The notes under the pieces are model-generated. The model saw nothing but the letters and a program-made list of their open reading frames with translations, did not search any database and was not told the DNA's origin. From the NCBI GenBank assembly GCA_021775255.1, contig JAJFIA010000001.1, positions 536,790 to 600,789 of the forward strand: a stretch of DNA of 64,000 bases, in the 5' to 3' direction. Shown here piece after piece: positions 37,889-46,141 of this stretch. Made by a program: the position numbers and the translations under genes. Source of the DNA: Roseovarius sp. (GTDB taxonomy: Bacteria > Pseudomonadota > Alphaproteobacteria > Rhodobacterales > Rhodobacteraceae). Positions within the stretch are counted from its first letter, which is position 1. Every line of letters begins with the position of its first letter.

Positions 37889-38800
37889 TTACAAATCCGG
37901 CGTCTGTTGCAGGGTTCTGCGTGCCACCGATAACACCATGTTGGACAGCACCCGCATGATCTCACTGCCGCCGGTGCCCGCCTGCCAGTGTAATGGTACC
38001 CAGACCCTTGTGCCGGGCTTCAGCTCCTGCAAGGTGCGGTTTTTCAGATAGGGCCGCAAGGTGCTGCGTGGCATCATCCCCCAGCCGGAGCCATTGAGCA
38101 GACATTGCAGATAGCCGGTGAAGGTTGGCAACAGATGCCCCTGCAACGGCACCGATTCCCCAAACGCATCCAGCAGCCATTTTTGTGGCAGCAAATCCTT
38201 GCGGTTGAATATCAGGGTGCGAGCCTGTGCCACGGTATCGGCTGTCACACCGTCGCTTAAATGCTTCGAGATAAATTCCGGTGTGGCCACCGCCTGATAT
38301 TCCATCGCCCCCAGCGGGATACGCTGACAGCCATGCAAGGGCCGGCTTTCGGTGGTAATCGCCGCCAGCGCCTCGCCATTTCTGAGCCGGTCGGCAGTGT
38401 GCTCCTGATCATCAGGGATAACATCGAAATTCAGGTTCAGCTCTGCCCCAGCGCGGTTGATCACCTCGGGAAACCAGGTGGCCAGACTATCGGAATTCAC
38501 CGCGATCCGGATCACCGCAGGCGCACCCCCTTCCGGCGCATCCATCGCCCCAAGATTTTCCTTCAGATCGTGCTCCAAAAGGCGCACCTGTTCCACATGA
38601 TGGCACAGTTGCTGGCCATATTCGGTGGCCATGCAGGGCCGCCCCCGGATGATCAGAACCGCGCCTGACTTTTCCTCAAGATGCTTGATCCGCTGGCTGA
38701 CGGCGGATTGGGTGATATTGAGGCTGCGCGCCGCCGCTTCAAAGCTTCCTTCACGCACAACGGCCGCCAATGCCGCGAGATAGGGGTATTCGAATCGCAT
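37889..38800 (-). CDS. argP: LysR-type regulator ArgP
   Basis: 303 residues from ATG 38800, with AAGGTG eight bases upstream. N-terminal winged helix-turn-helix (about 15-45; SFEAAARSLNITQSAVSQRIKHLEEKSG, quoted in part) and LysR effector domain. MRFEYPYLAALAAVVREGSF and the C-terminal GWGMMPRSTLRPYL fit ArgP/IciA, which controls lysine/arginine export (lysE/argO). No lysE-type exporter lies next to it here: the divergent gene is a desaturase. A small leader ORF precedes it by 2 bp. Confidence 0.85.
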   Translation of the reverse strand: MRFEYPYLAALAAVVREGSFEAAARSLNITQSAVSQRIKHLEEKSGAVLIIRGRPCMATEYGQQLCHHVEQVRLLEHDLKENLGAMDAPEGGAPAVIRIAVNSDSLATWFPEVINRAGAELNLNFDVIPDDQEHTADRLRNGEALAAITTESRPLHGCQRIPLGAMEYQAVATPEFISKHLSDGVTADTVAQARTLIFNRKDLLPQKWLLDAFGESVPLQGHLLPTFTGYLQCLLNGSGWGMMPRSTLRPYLKNRTLQELKPGTRVWVPLHWQAGTGGSEIMRVLSNMVLSVARRTLQQTPDL

Positions 38801-38802
38801 TT

Positions 38803-38970
38803 TTATGCACCTTCATCAATTAGGTATTCTAATGCATAGTTAGAAATTCTAAGGATTTTGGCAACAGAAACCCAAAATTCAGGTGCAATCTTCATTTTTT
38901 TCCCCAGATTTGTATTAAATTTTCTTATTAATTTAGTAGATCGACTTATACTATATGTAGCAAGTTTCAT
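38803..38970 (-). CDS. Possible 55-residue leader ORF upstream of argP
   Basis: Starts at ATG 38970, with AAGG seven bases upstream (a TTG at 39000 would extend it), and its TAA ends 2 bp before argP. The peptide is very basic (KLIRKFNTNLGKKMK) and the DNA is AT-rich, unlike the neighbours. No family. It could be a leader peptide coupled to argP, or chance in an AT-rich promoter region. Confidence 0.3.
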   Translation of the reverse strand: MKLATYSISRSTKLIRKFNTNLGKKMKIAPEFWVSVAKILRISNYALEYLIDEGA

Positions 38971-39030
38971 TTTTAAAACCTTAAGTTGTTCTGTATCCAA
39001 AATCCATTCAAGATAAATGGAGGATGGACA

Positions 39031-39936
39031 ATGTCTGGATATACAGTAAGACGTGAATTTATGCGTAATTTCCGTGGGTTGGAAAAAAATCCCAGAATTC
39101 TGGCAATTTCAATCGTGGCCTTCTATGCCGCTCAGGTTGTATTGGCAATTATTCTTGGATCGTGGTTGCTGCGGCAGGGGCTGACATGGGCAAGCGGGCT
39201 CGGCCTCTCTGCATGCGTGTTTTTTATCGCCACCCGCCTGCGTGGCTTCAACAATATCGTGCATGAATGCTCGCATTATTCATTTTCGGCCAACCGGGAG
39301 GACAACCGGATTTTGGGCAGTATCTGTGCTTCATTCAACCTGGGATGCTTTCGGGTTTACCGGGATGAGCACCTGACTCATCACTCCCATGTTGGCGATT
39401 ATGAGAAAGATATGGATCTGCACGGCATTCAGGATCTGAAGCTTGAAGCCGACCTGACCCCCAAAACCGTGCTGCGGCATATTCTGACGCCCATTTTCGG
39501 GCTGCATTTGCCCTATTATCTCAATCCGAATTTATCGGCCGAGGACGGGCGGATCTACTGGCTGCTGAAGATCAGCCTTGTGGCGGCGGCAATCCTGTTT
39601 TTGCTGGTTGATCCGCTGGCCGCACTTGTGCTGGCCTGGCTGCCGTTTTTGTGGGTGTTCACCGCGATCAACTACTGGACCGATTGCATTGATCATGCCG
39701 GTATTGTCGGCAATGACGATGAGCTGGAAGCCTCGCGCAATTTTGTGGTGCCGAAAGTGATCCGGGCGATCCTGTTCCCCCGCAATGACTGCTTTCATCT
39801 GGTGCACCATCTTTTCCCGCTGATCCCGGCGAATCATCTGGAGATCTGCCATAAGGAACTGATGCAAAACCCGGCCTATAATCAGCGCGTGACCGGGGAT
39901 GCCAAAGCAGCCCCGATCATGACACCTGCTGAATAA
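39031..39936 (+). CDS. Membrane fatty-acid desaturase family protein
   Basis: 301 residues from ATG 39031, with GGAGG eight bases upstream. Three histidine boxes of di-iron membrane desaturases: HECSH (78-82), HLTHHSH (114-120) and HLVHH (256-260), plus D221/H222 (DCIDHAG). Hydrophobic pairs at about 25-45, 53-68, 150-165 and 178-213. It acts in the membrane on lipids or a small molecule. The boxes resemble the FA_desaturase/hydroxylase family broadly, so desaturation versus hydroxylation is open. A perfect hairpin follows. Confidence 0.88.
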   Translation: MSGYTVRREFMRNFRGLEKNPRILAISIVAFYAAQVVLAIILGSWLLRQGLTWASGLGLSACVFFIATRLRGFNNIVHECSHYSFSANREDNRILGSICASFNLGCFRVYRDEHLTHHSHVGDYEKDMDLHGIQDLKLEADLTPKTVLRHILTPIFGLHLPYYLNPNLSAEDGRIYWLLKISLVAAAILFLLVDPLAALVLAWLPFLWVFTAINYWTDCIDHAGIVGNDDELEASRNFVVPKVIRAILFPRNDCFHLVHHLFPLIPANHLEICHKELMQNPAYNQRVTGDAKAAPIMTPAE

Positions 39937-39968
39937 AACCGCGGGGTTAATCCTGCATGGATCAGTCC

Positions 39969-40012
39969 ACAGGCGGCGATACGCCCATAATTCGGCCCAT
40001 ATCGCCGCCTGT
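39969..40012. terminator. 13-bp perfect hairpin after desaturase gene
   Basis: ACAGGCGGCGATA (39969-39981) pairs exactly with TATCGCCGCCTGT (40000-40012) across an 18-base loop, 33 bp after the desaturase stop. A modest T-rich run (TTTCAGGCCTTT) follows. Probable terminator or 3'-end-stabilising hairpin. Confidence 0.5.
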
Positions 40013-40171
40013 TTCAGGCCTTTCCCCGCGCCCATTAACGCGATCTCAAGGCCCGCACTGCAAAACTGCAAGGCAATCTGGCGCTGATTGCCCCATGCGC
40101 TGAACAGTTTGGTTTGAATATTTTTAATTTAGATGATAAGCGTTATTTAAGCCCAATAAGGAAATCTTATA

Positions 40172-40420
40172 ATGCAAAGCCCTGACAACCCGACAACAAG
40201 CAGCATTGAAGTAGGCTTTCCCATGCCAATGATCTATTCGGATTACCTGTCTGATGCTCTCGATACCGGGCAGGCTGACAACATCCTTGCAGCCCTGCGC
40301 GAGGTTCGCCGGGCGATGCAGGACGCGCCCGGCAATAAGGTTTGTGATTTTGATCTAAACCTGAACGATGTGTTCAGGGTTCTCAATGAGGCAAGGCTCA
40401 GCCCGATTTTGAATAGCTGA
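40172..40420 (+). CDS. Small protein of unknown function
   Basis: 82 residues from ATG 40172, with AAGGAAA eight bases upstream and an AT-rich, promoter-like stretch before it. No signal peptide or membrane helix. The middle and C-terminal parts look helical (DNILAALREVRRAMQDAPG; LNLNDVFRVLNEARLSPIL). The last 23 bases overlap the convergent VOC gene. No family recognised. Confidence 0.5.
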   Translation: MQSPDNPTTSSIEVGFPMPMIYSDYLSDALDTGQADNILAALREVRRAMQDAPGNKVCDFDLNLNDVFRVLNEARLSPILNS

Positions 40421-40781
40421 CCACCTCAAATTCAATCCCGTCCGGCCCATCGAAATAAAACCGCTCGCCCGGTTCGTAATCGGCATGGCTATGGGGTTCA
40501 AACCCTGCATCAAGTACCCGCAATTCTGCGGCATGTATATCCGGCACCACCACCCCCACATGATTGAGCCCGCCAATCCGGCCATAGGTATCACCGTTTT
40601 CAACCAGTACTTTGTTAGGGGCATAAAGCGCCAGATAACTTGCGTCATCGCCCACATGCACGGTAAAGCCGTTATCCTTCGCCGCCCCCTGCCAGCGAAT
40701 ATGCCAGCCAAAAAGATCACATAACGTAGCGGCACTGGCCTTTGGGTTGGTGACGGTGATGTTGACATGTTCCAGATTCAT
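40398..40781 (-). CDS. VOC/glyoxalase-family protein
   Basis: 127 residues from ATG 40781 (an ATG at 40796 is possible). Two betaalphabetabetabeta modules: LEHVNITVTNPKASAATLCDLFG and LNHVGVVVPDIHAAELRVLDAG, with metal-ligand-type His5, His74 region and Glu in GIEFEVVSY. Resembles glyoxalase I/bleomycin-resistance proteins and acts in the cytosol. Divergent from a SoxR-type regulator, with a palindrome between, so it is a likely SoxR target. Confidence 0.82.
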   Translation of the reverse strand: MNLEHVNITVTNPKASAATLCDLFGWHIRWQGAAKDNGFTVHVGDDASYLALYAPNKVLVENGDTYGRIGGLNHVGVVVPDIHAAELRVLDAGFEPHSHADYEPGERFYFDGPDGIEFEVVSYSKSG

Positions 40782-40822
40782 TGTGTTTCCAATCATATTG
40801 ATTTGCTTCACTTCTTAGCTTA

Positions 40823-40835
40823 ATACTTAAAGTAT
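40823..40835. promoter_or_regulatory. Palindrome between VOC and soxR genes (candidate SoxR site)
   Basis: ATACTTAAAGTAT, perfect 6-bp arms round one central base, lies 26 bp before the soxR start and 41 bp before the VOC start. MerR-type regulators bind such dyads inside long-spacer promoters. The sequence does not closely match the E. coli SoxR box, so the link is by position. Confidence 0.4.
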
Positions 40836-40861
40836 GCTTTAACTCAATATGGGAAATTTCC

Positions 40862-41332
40862 ATGCAAAACAAAGGTTTGGAAAATCGCGGACTGACCATT
40901 GGTTTTGTTTCCGGGCGCACAGGCCTGCCCGGTTCGGCCATTCGCTATTATGAGGCGGAAGGCCTTGTCGCCCCGGATCGCAACCCAAGCGGGCACCGGC
41001 GCTATACCCGGGCCGATATACGGCGGCTTTCTTTCGTGATGATCTCGCAAGGGCTTGGTTTTAACATCGCCGAGATCCGCACGGCCCTGGCAAGCCTGCC
41101 CATGGACCGCGCCCCGAACAAACGCGATTGGGCGCGTATCTCAAAGAAGTTTGGCGCAGTTCTGGATGCCCGTATTGACCAGATGCAGGCCCTGCGCGCA
41201 CGGCTTGATGGCTGCATTGGCTGTGGCTGTCTTTCGTTGAAAACCTGCGCGTTATATAACCCGAGGGATCGCGCCCAAGGCAAAGGCCCTGGGCCGCGTT
41301 ATTTGTTGGGGGACAGGCCGGAATCCGATTGA
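40862..41332 (+). CDS. soxR: SoxR-type [2Fe-2S] MerR-family redox sensor
   Basis: 156 residues from ATG 40862. N-terminal MerR winged helix (LTIGFVSGRTGLPGSAIRYY; GHRRYTRADIRRL), dimerisation helix, then the four iron-sulfur cysteines C118, C121, C123, C129 in CIGCGCLSLKTC, exactly the SoxR spacing CX2CXCX5C. Cytosolic sensor of redox-cycling compounds. It is divergent from the VOC gene and 51 bp before the aminotransferase gene. Confidence 0.93.
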   Translation: MQNKGLENRGLTIGFVSGRTGLPGSAIRYYEAEGLVAPDRNPSGHRRYTRADIRRLSFVMISQGLGFNIAEIRTALASLPMDRAPNKRDWARISKKFGAVLDARIDQMQALRARLDGCIGCGCLSLKTCALYNPRDRAQGKGPGPRYLLGDRPESD

Positions 41333-41383
41333 CAATTCCGTGTTCCGCTGGCTCCCATGCGCCAGGCGGCCAAGGGGGCATGA

Positions 41384-42556
41384 ATGAAATTTTCAAACCG
41401 GATAACGGGGCTGACAGGCGGCGGATCGGATGGCTGGGATGTGTTCTACCGTGCCCGGGCGATGAAAGCGGCGGGCGAGGACATCACCGAGCTGACGATC
41501 GGCGAGCATGACATCCGCACCGATCCTTCGATCCTTGATGCGATGCACGCCGCCGCCCTTGCCGGCCATACCGGTTATTCGATGTTCAACGGCAATATAT
41601 CCCTGCGCGAACGGGTGGCGAAACGTGTGGCCGAGCGGACCGGCATGGCCACCACACCGGGTAACATCCTGATCACGCCGGGCGGGCAATCGGCGCTTTT
41701 TGCCAGCCATAACCTGACCTGCGATGATGGCGACCGCGCGCTTTTCATTGATCCCTATTATGCCACCTACCCCGGCACCATCCGCGGCGTCGGGGCCAAG
41801 CCGGTGGCCGTGCCCGCCCATGCCGATCGCGGGTTTCAGCCGCAGGCGCAAGACATCAAGGCCGTGGCCGATGGGGCCAAAAGCCTGCTGATCAACAGCC
41901 CCAACAACCCCACCGGCGTGGTTTACACGCCCGAGACAATGAACGGTATCGCGCGGGCCTGCCTTGATCACGATCTGTGGCTGATCTCGGATGAGGTCTA
42001 TGACACGCAAATCTGGCAGGATGCGCATATAACGCCGCGCGCCCTGCCCGACATGCTTGAGCGCACGCTGGTGATTGGCTCGCTGTCAAAAAGCCACGCC
42101 ATGACCGGCAGCCGCATCGGCTGGATCGTCGGCCCTGAAGAGGCGATATACCATATCGGCAACCTTGCCACCCACACCACCTATGGCGTGGCCGGTTTCA
42201 TTCAGGAAGCCGCCTGTTTCGCGCTGGATCAGGGGGCAGAATTCGAAGAAATGATCGCCGCACCGTTCAGGCGCCGCCGTGATCTTGTGCTGGCGCTGCT
42301 TGAGGGGCAAAACGTGGTGCGCAGCATTCCCGCGCAGGGGGCGATGTATGTGATGCTTGATATCCGCGCCACGGGGCTGAGCGGTGAGGAATTTGCCAAT
42401 GCCCTGCTCGATACACATCACGTGGCGGTGATGCCCGGCGAAAGCTTTGGCACCTCGGCGGCGGGCCATATCCGCGTGGCCCTGACGGTGGAGGATACCG
42501 CCCTTGAGGCCGCAATGCACAAGCTCACCGATCTGGCCACTACACTGGCAAAATAG
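41384..42556 (+). CDS. Class I/II PLP aminotransferase
   Basis: 390 residues from ATG 41384. Fold-type I: NSPNNPTG (171-178), SDEVY (202-206), PLP-binding K236 in SLSKSHAMTGSRIGW. It starts 51 bp after soxR on the same strand and could be co-transcribed. The substrate is not determinable: the family includes aspartate, tyrosine and branched-chain enzymes. A long imperfect inverted repeat follows its stop by 8 bp. Confidence 0.9.
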   Translation: MKFSNRITGLTGGGSDGWDVFYRARAMKAAGEDITELTIGEHDIRTDPSILDAMHAAALAGHTGYSMFNGNISLRERVAKRVAERTGMATTPGNILITPGGQSALFASHNLTCDDGDRALFIDPYYATYPGTIRGVGAKPVAVPAHADRGFQPQAQDIKAVADGAKSLLINSPNNPTGVVYTPETMNGIARACLDHDLWLISDEVYDTQIWQDAHITPRALPDMLERTLVIGSLSKSHAMTGSRIGWIVGPEEAIYHIGNLATHTTYGVAGFIQEAACFALDQGAEFEEMIAAPFRRRRDLVLALLEGQNVVRSIPAQGAMYVMLDIRATGLSGEEFANALLDTHHVAVMPGESFGTSAAGHIRVALTVEDTALEAAMHKLTDLATTLAK

Positions 42557-42867
42557 CCCCCCACGCCCCGGTCCAGATACGGGGCCTCTAACTTAGCCGA
42601 GAGGCCCCGGATCAGGTCCGGGGCGGGGGAATTTTATCCCGCTAATGGCTCATTTGCGACATCCGTCGCGAATGGGATAGAATTCCACAAGGAAACCGCC
42701 TGAAATGCCCCGCAAGGGAGTAAACACGCATGAATCCATGCTGTAAAATTGCGATTGTGATCCGCACTATTGGTGCAGAGCGGGGCCGTGCCGCGCGTGG
42801 AAGGCCGTTTGCGGGCTGAAACCTCATCCCACATGCAAACAAAATTCCCTTTCAGGACCACAATCAA
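42557..42867. other. Spacer with GC-rich hairpin and a dyad, upstream of mttB-like gene
   Basis: 311 bp without a gene. It contains the inverted repeat at 42565-42624 and an imperfect dyad CATTTGCGAC-ATCC-GTCGCGAATG (arms 42651-42660 and 42665-42674, one mismatch) that could be an operator for the mttB-like gene. Open frames across it lack good starts. Confidence 0.5.
42565..42624. repeat. 25-bp imperfect inverted repeat, dispersed-element type
   Basis: Arms 42565-42589 and 42600-42624 pair over 25 bp with three mismatches round a 10-base loop. The right arm contains GGCCCCGGATCAGGTCCGGG, a core I associate with dispersed palindromes in alphaproteobacteria. Placed right after the aminotransferase stop, it may also end transcription. 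Confidence 0.6.
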
Positions 42868-44406
42868 ATGACAGCCAAAACGTCCCGCCGTGCCGGTGGC
42901 CGCGCCGCCCGTAAAGCCGCCCGAGCCGCGCCCCTTTCCGATGCCATCCGCCCCATTCGCCCCGGTATGGAAGGCGGTACATATAAGCCGCTCAGCCCCG
43001 GGGATATTGAGCAAATTCACCAAACCGCATTGGATGCCCTGGAACAGATCGGCCTTGCCGATGCCCCCGAAAGCGGGGTCAGATACCTCACCGGTGCAGG
43101 GGCAATTCTTGGCGATGATGGCCGCCTGCGCTTTCCCCGCGCCTTGATCGAAGATACCATAGCGCGCGCCAACCGCGAGGTTACCCTGCATGGCCGTGAC
43201 CCAAAGCATGACATGATGCTTTCAGGCACACGGGTGCATTACGGCACGGCGGGGGCGGCTGTGAACATGGTGGATGTTGACGGCCGCGCCTATCGCAACA
43301 GCACCTTGCAGGATTTGCACGATGCCGCGCGCATTTCCGATGTGCTCGACAATATCCATTTCGTGCAGCGGCCGATGGTGGCCCGCGACATCCTTGATAA
43401 TTACGAGATGGACCTCAACACCGTCTATGCCTGCTGCGCGGGCACCTCCAAACATGTGGGCACCTCCTTCAGTGAGCCGGGCCATGTCAAGGGCGCGCTT
43501 GAGATGCTGCATCTGATCGCCGGGGGCGAGGATAAATGGCGGGAGCGGCCGTTTGTCTCAAACTCCAACTGTTTCGTGGTGCCGCCGATGAAATTCGCCA
43601 CTGAATCCTGCCAGGTGATGGAGGAATGCATTCACGGCGGCATGCCGGTTCTGCTGCTTTCGGCGGGCATGGCCGGGGCCACCACGCCCTCAACCATCGC
43701 CGGGGCGATTGCCCAGGCCACCGCCGAATGCCTTGCGGGGCTGGTATATGTCAATGCCGTCAAACCCGGCCACCCGGCGATTTTCGGCACCTGGCCGTTT
43801 GGCCTTGATCTGCGTTCAGGCGCCATGACCGGTGCCTCGGGCGAACAGGCGCTGTTAACGGCAGGCTGTGCCCAGATGCACAAATTCTACGGCCTGCCCG
43901 GCGGGGCCGCTGCCGGGATTGCCGATGCCAAACTGCCCGATATGCAGGCCGGATGGGAGATGATGTGCTCAAACGTCATGGCCGGGCTATCGGGGCTCAA
44001 CATGGTTTACGAGGCCGCCGGAATGCACGCCTCATTGCTGGGGTTCTGTCACGAATCGCTGATCCTTGGGGATGATCTGATCGGGCAGGCGCTGCGCTGT
44101 GTGCGCGGTATCGAAGTGAACGAGGAAACCCTGGCCCTGGATCAGATACGCGACGTTTGCCTGAATGGCCCCGGACATTACCTTGGCACCGCTCAGACGC
44201 TGGCGCGGATGGAAACCGATTACGTTTATCCCGCCATGGGCAACCGCATGAGCCCCAAGGAATGGGAGGAAAAGGACAAGCCCGATCTGATCGCCACAAC
44301 GATCAAGCGCAAAAACGAGATCCTGTCCCAGCGTTCTGCCGCCCGGTTTGACCCGATGACTGACGCTGAAATCCGGAGCCGATTCAACATTCGTTTACCC
44401 GGCTGA
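42868..44406 (+). CDS. MttB-superfamily (trimethylamine methyltransferase-like) protein, non-pyrrolysine
   Basis: 512 residues from ATG 42868, uninterrupted. True MttB has an in-frame amber codon read as pyrrolysine; none is needed here, so this belongs to the non-Pyl branch that includes the glycine betaine methyltransferase MtgB. Arg/Ala-rich N-terminus (1-25), then a TIM-barrel with SNSNCFVVPPMKFATESC and GIEVNEETLALD. Such enzymes move a methyl group from a quaternary amine to a corrinoid protein. No corrinoid protein or MtgA-like gene is adjacent. Given the bet operon 9 kb away, glycine betaine is one possible substrate (inference). Confidence 0.85.
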   Translation: MTAKTSRRAGGRAARKAARAAPLSDAIRPIRPGMEGGTYKPLSPGDIEQIHQTALDALEQIGLADAPESGVRYLTGAGAILGDDGRLRFPRALIEDTIARANREVTLHGRDPKHDMMLSGTRVHYGTAGAAVNMVDVDGRAYRNSTLQDLHDAARISDVLDNIHFVQRPMVARDILDNYEMDLNTVYACCAGTSKHVGTSFSEPGHVKGALEMLHLIAGGEDKWRERPFVSNSNCFVVPPMKFATESCQVMEECIHGGMPVLLLSAGMAGATTPSTIAGAIAQATAECLAGLVYVNAVKPGHPAIFGTWPFGLDLRSGAMTGASGEQALLTAGCAQMHKFYGLPGGAAAGIADAKLPDMQAGWEMMCSNVMAGLSGLNMVYEAAGMHASLLGFCHESLILGDDLIGQALRCVRGIEVNEETLALDQIRDVCLNGPGHYLGTAQTLARMETDYVYPAMGNRMSPKEWEEKDKPDLIATTIKRKNEILSQRSAARFDPMTDAEIRSRFNIRLPG

Positions 44407-44601
44407 TGCAGCATTTCACCCTCAACCGGCTATGAATTTTTGTGATGCATGATATAGGGTAAACAAAGAACAGCCTTATCATCCATCGTTTGATTCGTCG
44501 GGTATGGGCAAAGGAAAGCCCGGCGGCAGGCCCCTTCACCGGCCATGGCAAGCGGCTTTCCTTGCGGCAATATAATGAGTGGAAAATTGGACAAGCATAA
44601 T

Positions 44602-44997
44602 ATGAAAGCCAGAAAAAAGCCTGAGTTTCTGACAGAAGTTGAGCTCGAATTCATGAATCAGCTCTGGATACTGGGCGAGGCCAGCGTGCGCGAGGTGCTG
44701 GGCAATCTGGCACCGGACCGCAACCTTGCCTATACTTCCGCAGCCACAATATTGCGTATCCTCAATGACAAGGGTTTTGCCACCAGCACCAAGCGCGGCA
44801 AGACATATTATTACCGCCCGGCACTGGCCAAGGATGCCTATCAGACACGGTCCTTGCAGAACCTGTCTGCCAAACTGTTTGACGATGCCCCGGCGCAACT
44901 GGTGGCGCGTCTGGTGGATGATGCGGGGTTATCATCTGAGGCGCTTGAGGAAATCCGGGCGCTGCTCGACAGGAGATTGGGAAATGGAACAGATTAA
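44602..44997 (+). CDS. BlaI/MecI/CopY-family repressor
   Basis: 131 residues from ATG 44602 (ATG 44575 is an alternative). Winged helix: LTEVELEFMNQLWILGEASVREV (about 9-31) and TSAATILRILNDKGF, then a helical dimerisation tail. Family members repress their own operon and are cleaved when a partner BlaR1/M56 protease senses a signal. Its end overlaps the M56 gene by 14 bp, giving a tight two-gene signalling pair. Confidence 0.88.
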   Translation: MKARKKPEFLTEVELEFMNQLWILGEASVREVLGNLAPDRNLAYTSAATILRILNDKGFATSTKRGKTYYYRPALAKDAYQTRSLQNLSAKLFDDAPAQLVARLVDDAGLSSEALEEIRALLDRRLGNGTD

Positions 44998-46102
44998 AAT
45001 CGTTCTTGGCGCCTATATTGATGCGAACATCCTGTTGATGTTGGCGCTTTTCCTTTGGCTTGGCACGCGCTTTATCCTCAATCGTGCCGGGTTGCGCCAC
45101 GCCTATACCGCCCATCTTCGTCTGCTTAATCTTGTGTTTGCCGCCGTCATCCTCAGCCCGTTTTTAACCCTTATCCTGAGTGCCGCAATCAGCCGCCTGA
45201 TGCCCGGCACCTCCTTCAACCTCGCCGATATTGCCGTGGCCTATTATCTCAATGGCAATTTTGCCATGAAAGCGTCCGAGTTTGAAATCATCCTTGGCCT
45301 GCGCGCAAGGTTCACCGAAAATCTGTTGCTGTCCTCGGCCCCGCTCTGGGCCGGGCTGCGGGTTTTATTGCTGGCGGGGGCCGGGCTTTCGGCGTGGCGC
45401 CTGGGGTGCCACATCCGCAAGCTGCGGCATTTCCTTCATGGCTGCTACAAATGGCGGCGCTCGGGGCGGGTTGACCTGATGCTGAGCGATGACATCACCA
45501 TCCCGTTTTCCGCCCGTGGCCTGCGGCGGTTTTATATCGTCATCCCCAGCGCGATGCTGACCCGCCCGGAGGAGCTCAGGCTGGTTCTGGCGCATGAATT
45601 TCAGCACCTCAGGGGCGGCGATGTCACATGGGAGCTTGGGCTTGAGCTGCTGCGCCCGCTGGTGTTCTGGAATCCGGGCTTTGCCTTATGGAAGCGGCAG
45701 ATTGAAACCCTGCGTGAGCTGTCTTGCGATCAGGAACTGACCCGCCACCGCGGATTTGAGCCGCGTGCCTATGCCACTTGCCTTCTGGATGTCTGCGAAC
45801 GCAGCCTTCATACCCGCCGCCGCACTGGTGCCAGCCTGCCCACTGTGGCGCTTTTGACCGCAGAGATCGGCCCCAAAGGTTCACGCTCTGGCAAAGCATT
45901 GGCCGAGCGGATCACAGCGCTGATTGAAGCAGGTTCCGGCAAATCAAACTCATTCATGCACCATCTGCTGATTTTACCTTTGGTGCTTGTGCTGGCTTTG
46001 GGCGCATTGGCCATCCACAAGCCCGGTGACTGGAGCCATGACCGCCTTATGCTGTCGTCCATCATCAATCTGGAACGGCTTGAGGCGCGCAATTCCAACT
46101 GA
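44984..46102 (+). CDS. M56/BlaR1-like membrane metallopeptidase
   Basis: 372 residues from ATG 44984, with AGGAG upstream inside the blaI-like gene. Three to four membrane helices in the first 140 residues, then the cytosolic zinc protease domain with HEFQH (HExxH) and downstream Glu in ELSCDQE, and one helix near the C-terminus (HHLLILPLVLVLALGALAI). There is no C-terminal penicillin-binding sensor domain, so the inducing signal differs from that of BlaR1 and is unknown. Predicted to cleave the co-encoded BlaI-type repressor. Confidence 0.87.
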   Translation: MEQIKIVLGAYIDANILLMLALFLWLGTRFILNRAGLRHAYTAHLRLLNLVFAAVILSPFLTLILSAAISRLMPGTSFNLADIAVAYYLNGNFAMKASEFEIILGLRARFTENLLLSSAPLWAGLRVLLLAGAGLSAWRLGCHIRKLRHFLHGCYKWRRSGRVDLMLSDDITIPFSARGLRRFYIVIPSAMLTRPEELRLVLAHEFQHLRGGDVTWELGLELLRPLVFWNPGFALWKRQIETLRELSCDQELTRHRGFEPRAYATCLLDVCERSLHTRRRTGASLPTVALLTAEIGPKGSRSGKALAERITALIEAGSGKSNSFMHHLLILPLVLVLALGALAIHKPGDWSHDRLMLSSIINLERLEARNSN

Positions 46103-46141
46103 GCTTGCGCGCGCCCGCCACCCGCGCTATGCACCGCCGCC

